Source: Salinibius halmophilus (GTDB lineage Bacteria; Pseudomonadota; Gammaproteobacteria; Pseudomonadales; Natronospirillaceae). From it: a stretch of DNA of 64,000 nucleotides. The translations under genes and the position numbers were made by a program. Every line of letters begins with the position of its first letter. Within the stretch, counting starts at the first letter, position 1. The notes below the pieces were generated by a model. That model ran no database searches. It saw only the letters and a program-made list of their open reading frames with translations, and had not been told where the DNA came from. Positions 60,682-64,000 of the stretch are shown here, one piece after another. The DNA lies in assembly GCF_003577475.1 (NCBI RefSeq), contig NZ_QPEP01000005.1, positions 186,001 to 250,000 on the forward strand, given 5' to 3'.

Positions 60682-61779
60682 CTAGAATTCGCCAGCGCGC
60701 TCAATTGGAGGAATGGCAACGGCTTCGCCTAGATCGGCAATGCTGTCGTGCAGCAACTGCAGTACATACTGACCATTATGCGCCCAAGCGCCGTGGTCTT
60801 TAGCTACAAATTGGTAGTTGTAAGCCGCTTTCACTAAGCGTGGCGACCATGATTTATAGGCATTCGGGTAAATGGCTTCGCCGGGGTCGTTGACGCCATT
60901 ACCATTGCTATCGTTAAAGAAATAAGGATAAACGCCGCTGTCGTACAACACGGGCGCTTCTAGCACCTGACTGGCGTAGTCTTGCATGGTGGCGTAAAGC
61001 AGTTCATGTAGCGTTTCCACTTCCACTTTAATACCACTTTCTTCCCCGTCACCATCGTAGTCGAGTGTGCTATTTTTACTGCGAATGCTGGCCCAATCCG
61101 CTTCGGATGTTGCATCGCGATGGCAGTCACTACAAAGGTTAACTTTCACTTGCGTACTGTGGGCGCGGTGGCAATCGTTGCACTGGGTAGCAAAGTCGTC
61201 ATGATAAAAGAAACCTACGTAATCTTTGCCCGCATATTCATAACCACCACCAGCTTCTTTGCCAAACCGCGTAGCCGCTGCTGGGCTGTAGTGCACATTA
61301 ATAAACTTCAACACTTGGTGGATTTGGTCGGCTTCAACCGCTGCCTCTGCCACCATTTCATCAACCGAAGCACCACTGGCTCTGCCTTGGTGACAGTCCA
61401 TACAGCGCGCGTCGGCTTCAACTCGAGTGACAGAGCTACCTGAAGGGAATCGAACTTCGGTCATATTGCTTACCGCTCGATTATGGCAGGCCGTGCATTG
61501 CACGCCTTCAAGGCCAGGTGCCTTGGCGTCTACTTGGTAGGGCGTGGAGCCATCAGCACCTAAATAATCCAAATGGCCGGTAGTTGAATGACAAGCAGCA
61601 CAGCGCTCTGGTACTAGTTTGTCGTCTTCCTCTTCCCAATGGTTGAAGGCTGGTGAATCGAGGTCGGCATGCGGGGAGTTTACCCAAGACTGATAAAACG
61701 GGATATCGATATCACGGGTTTCAGCACTGCCAAGTGATGCTAGCAACAATGCCAACAAGCAGATAAAAAAATACCGCAT
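60682..61779 (-). CDS. Periplasmic pentahaem cytochrome c
   Basis: 365 residues from ATG 61779 (GGAG upstream; TTG 61800 is in frame but without ribosome site). A signal peptide (RYFFICLLALLLASLGSAE) is followed by five CxxCH motifs: CAACH, CTACH, CMDCH, CNDCH and CSDCH. The C-terminal part has no haem and is rich in Asp, with a calcium-like DSNGNGVNDPGE motif. It is the first gene of the respiratory operon. The next gene starts 9 nt later. It likely relays electrons to the nine-motif cytochrome. Confidence 0.82.
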   Translation of the reverse strand: MRYFFICLLALLLASLGSAETRDIDIPFYQSWVNSPHADLDSPAFNHWEEEDDKLVPERCAACHSTTGHLDYLGADGSTPYQVDAKAPGLEGVQCTACHNRAVSNMTEVRFPSGSSVTRVEADARCMDCHQGRASGASVDEMVAEAAVEADQIHQVLKFINVHYSPAAATRFGKEAGGGYEYAGKDYVGFFYHDDFATQCNDCHRAHSTQVKVNLCSDCHRDATSEADWASIRSKNSTLDYDGDGEESGIKVEVETLHELLYATMQDYASQVLEAPVLYDSGVYPYFFNDSNGNGVNDPGEAIYPNAYKSWSPRLVKAAYNYQFVAKDHGAWAHNGQYVLQLLHDSIADLGEAVAIPPIERAGEF

Positions 61780-61850
61780 ACCCCTACTCCTTTTAAGCAA
61801 ACTATTAGGGTAAGTGTATGAAGTAGATTGTTTTCCTGCTGTTACTGAGC

Positions 61851-61865
61851 CTGACCTAGATCAAG
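61851..61865 (-). promoter_or_regulatory. FNR/Anr-like box upstream of the cytochrome operon
   Basis: On the minus strand CTTGATCTAGGTCAG contains TTGAT-CTAG-GTCAG, close to the FNR consensus TTGAT-N4-ATCAA. Its centre lies about 78 nt before ATG 61779. The sequence TACACT at 61813-61818 could be a -10 element. Anaerobic control of such an operon would be expected. Confidence 0.55.
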
Positions 61866-61928
61866 GTGTCCGCGATTTTCCTATTATGACAGCTGATTAT
61901 TTGTTCAAAAAAGCGAGTACGGCATCGC

Positions 61929-62969
61929 TCATTCAACTTGGTAGAGTGTTTCTACAGCATCTCTGAACGCTCGTTTGATGTCTTCGAACGCCAAGCTATT
62001 GGCATAGTATCCTTCAATTTGGCGCCATGCCCCATCTCGATACAATGCCCACCATTGCACTTGGTAAGCATCTGTTTCATGGCTAACGCCAGTGTGACCA
62101 TAATATTGAAGCTTCGTATGAGGGTTGCTTGATATAACAAACCCGTCCAGCGCACCAAACTGCTCACGTGAAAGTTCAACTGTGCCAATGAGTTCGCCAG
62201 TTTTGGTTGTAACCCTACCGTTATTAAAGTTAAGCACGCAGCTGTCATGCTCTGTGCAGTGAATGCTGGCCGTTGTTAGCTCGTTAATGACCGACTGGTT
62301 GGTTGGGCAATTTGGTTGCGTACAAGACCCGCTGGCCAACCTTGCTTTTTGCGCCATATTGTTAGGAATCGGCATCTGGTAGGTCAATAAGACAGCTTCA
62401 CTACCGTGACCAAAGCTTAGATCACTAACAGCCCGATATCGCCCTAGCTGACACACGACGTCGCAGCGGTTTTCATTGGGTAAAACTACCGTACCGGATA
62501 GTGCAAAAAATTCTTGCACTTCAACCGGTTGTGAAACACCACGGTACGATACAACTTCTTCGTTGTTTAAATAGTAGGTAGCCGAAGCAACTCGCTGATT
62601 ATTGGCATAGCCAAACGTGCGCTCAACTAGATCATAGTCGCGTTTTACAGGTAAACCATCTTCCATGACCACCAAGGCTAGTGGTTCGTTAAAAGGGCCC
62701 GACCGCTCCAAGGTATTACAAGTAAAGGTTGCATTATGCTTTCGGTAACAGAACTGCTGTTCGGGCGACACTTGCTGATATGAGAGCGATGCGTATGTTT
62801 GATAAGCACGAACATTTAGGTCGGTATAGCCAAACTCATCAAAAATAACGCTAGGCGATGGGCTAGGAAGCACATTTGGCGTTACGCGATTCTCGTTTGA
62901 GACTGTTTCAGTGCAGCCAGCTAACCCAAAAACGACAACCCATAGTGGTGCCACAATCCTTTTATTCAT
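61929..62969 (-). CDS. Lipoprotein of unknown function
   Basis: 346 residues. The signal ends in the lipobox LAGC. AAGGAAG precedes ATG 62969. The body is beta-rich, with paired cysteines (CYRKHNATFTC, CDVVCQ, CTQPNC, CTEHDSC) that could form disulfides. I do not recognise a domain. It is downstream of no other gene in the same direction; the operon start of the cytochromes lies about 150 nt away on the same strand. Confidence 0.6.
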   Translation of the reverse strand: MNKRIVAPLWVVVFGLAGCTETVSNENRVTPNVLPSPSPSVIFDEFGYTDLNVRAYQTYASLSYQQVSPEQQFCYRKHNATFTCNTLERSGPFNEPLALVVMEDGLPVKRDYDLVERTFGYANNQRVASATYYLNNEEVVSYRGVSQPVEVQEFFALSGTVVLPNENRCDVVCQLGRYRAVSDLSFGHGSEAVLLTYQMPIPNNMAQKARLASGSCTQPNCPTNQSVINELTTASIHCTEHDSCVLNFNNGRVTTKTGELIGTVELSREQFGALDGFVISSNPHTKLQYYGHTGVSHETDAYQVQWWALYRDGAWRQIEGYYANSLAFEDIKRAFRDAVETLYQVE

Positions 62970-63136
62970 TGCACTTCCTTACCTGCCACAAGGCTGATTG
63001 ACAAAGCACTAGCTTACCGACTGGATATAAACTAAAGCTGAATTCACCATTGTATGCCCGCTACTTCATGTACCGCTACTCATAATGCAGTCATCCATCA
63101 GTTAGGCTCAACAGTGCATTGCTCGCAAATGACCTA

Positions 63137-63631
63137 TCAACTGTTCACTACCGATAACACAAACGCCTTCTTTGCCTCTGAGTAGCGATCAATATCGTCC
63201 CCACACTCATCGGCTAACTTAAGCTTGAGCATTAAATATTCTTGTCTTAACGCTTCGCTTGCGATGAGCTTATCTCTAAACACAACCAGTTCTCGCCACC
63301 GCGAAGTGCCTTCTACGACTACATGGGCAAAGTGGGTTTTAGTTTGATAACTATCGTCATTGTACTTAGCTAACACGACGGAATCGGGAAATGTTTTCTT
63401 TATTCGAAACCACTTCTGTGCTGCCAATGCCCTTAGGTCAACGCTATTTAGGTCTGCTAGATCTTTTAAGCCAATTGCAATATCTACGATAGGCTTCGCA
63501 TCGATCCCAATACTAGTACTGCCAACGTGTTCTATTTTTGGGCTACATGCAGAGAATTTCGACGCCAAAAATTCCCGCTCGGTTTGATAAGCCGAAATCC
63601 AGCTCGGTGTGTATGCTACAATAGTTATCAT
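63137..63631 (-). CDS. GrpB-family (UPF0157) protein
   Basis: 164 residues from ATG 63631 (upstream frame to 63673 lacks support). VAYTPSWISAYQTEREFLAS at the start and IEHVGSTSIGIDAKPIVDIAIGL are the GrpB signature, in a nucleotidyltransferase-like fold. VVFRDKLIASEALRQEYLMLK is the closing helix. Function unknown. Confidence 0.85.
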   Translation of the reverse strand: MITIVAYTPSWISAYQTEREFLASKFSACSPKIEHVGSTSIGIDAKPIVDIAIGLKDLADLNSVDLRALAAQKWFRIKKTFPDSVVLAKYNDDSYQTKTHFAHVVVEGTSRWRELVVFRDKLIASEALRQEYLMLKLKLADECGDDIDRYSEAKKAFVLSVVNS

Positions 63632-64000
63632 ATAAATCCATTTTATCCATGCCGCAACAAACACTAAAATCACGTATTTGTCATTAGATTACTTTTTGTT
63701 AAGCTTACTTAACTGAATATCAGGCAGGTTATTCGCTACCTCTAGATACGTTTATTTTGATAGAAGTACGTCTAGTACAGGCGTGATAGGTTCTGCCCAT
63801 ATTTCTGGCAGATCAACTTCCCCCTCAGTGACAATTGGAAATGCCAAGCACTCGGTTGGTGGGCAGAAATTAGCTGAAACCCCCGCTTTATTGCCTCGAG
63901 CCAATGCTGCCAGCAGCGACCAAGTGAAAGGAGGTCCAGCGACCGTAATGAGCGAGGCTAGCTAGCCTAGTTAGGCGAACTACCACCGGAACCTGTCGGG
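63632..64000. other. 369-nt end region, no supported gene
   Basis: On the minus strand a frame of about 70 codons is open from 63961 to the stop at 63752-63754 (reading ...GPPFTWSLLAALARGNKAGV...). It has no good start and may be a gene remnant or chance. A small palindrome GCCTA GT TAGGC lies at 63965-63976. A perfect ribosome-like AAAGGAGGT at 63927-63935 (+) is followed by only a 5-codon frame. Confidence 0.3.

Noticed and set aside
63752-63961. 70-codon minus-strand frame at the right edge
   Set aside because: No start codon with a ribosome site and no recognised family; a relic is possible but unsupported.
63965-63976. GTTAGGC/GCCTA palindrome as an integron attC site
   Set aside because: Only one end fits and the window stops before a second half could be seen.

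Overview
The window reads as chromosome of a Gram-negative, probably marine gammaproteobacterium of Alteromonadales/Oceanospirillales type. The basis is a type II secretion operon, lipoproteins with clear lipoboxes, glutathione reductase, an E. coli-like yjfIJK cluster, multihaem cytochromes as in Shewanella-type respirers, and close-packed genes with AGGAGG ribosome sites. Species cannot be fixed from the sequence alone.

Layout. 1-4900: the 3' part of a gsp operon (gspF end, then G, H, I, J, K, L, M), mostly joined by ATGA overlaps. 4936-13602: housekeeping and stress genes (acetyltransferase, glutathione reductase, PstS-OmpA fusion, DMT exporter, YjdM, HD nucleotidase, RNase Z, a disulfide oxidoreductase). 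13771-19813: an accessory block. A complete IS21-type element (14108-16077) sits at a junction between two unrelated broken genes (a small membrane protein and an AraC-type regulator). It is followed by a visibly GC-richer MdaB/peroxiredoxin pair and, further right, a tyrosine integrase. 20134-25834: small metabolic genes (pyroglutamyl peptidase, SGNH hydrolase, NYN protein) and a divergent LysR/quinone reductase pair. 25979-28852: an M66-type (StcE/TagA-like) lipoprotein metalloprotease whose linker is 29 units of a 12-bp repeat. It is a plausible substrate of the T2SS at the left edge.

28967-43538: membrane proteins, an old yellow enzyme, YejK, a GcvR-like ACT protein, an OFA transporter, a wrecked glutathione S-transferase gene behind a LysR gene, DoxX, a FlgT-like secreted protein, yjfIJK, an FNT channel fused to CBS domains, and fumC. 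43659-47330: two overlapping membrane GTPase genes and a RES/Xre toxin-antitoxin pair. 47552-54594: a ClbS-like protein, an ABC1 kinase, MGMT, an SDR and a YbbA/YbbP-like ABC exporter. 54595-57111: hairpin repeats, a PhyH dioxygenase and a GH20 hexosaminidase. 57181-58449: metY. 58512-61779: a three-gene respiratory operon (5-haem cytochrome, 9-CxxCH cytochrome of the octahaem tetrathionate reductase family, cytochrome b) preceded by an FNR-like site. 61929-64000: an unknown lipoprotein, a GrpB protein and an unresolved end.

The best leads are the cytochrome operon with its extra haem motif and FNR-like box, the repeat-linker M66 lipoprotein as a T2SS client, the overlapping GTPase pair, a 36-nt hairpin element whose two copies differ by compensatory changes, and the IS junction that beheads an AraC regulator beside its likely target genes.
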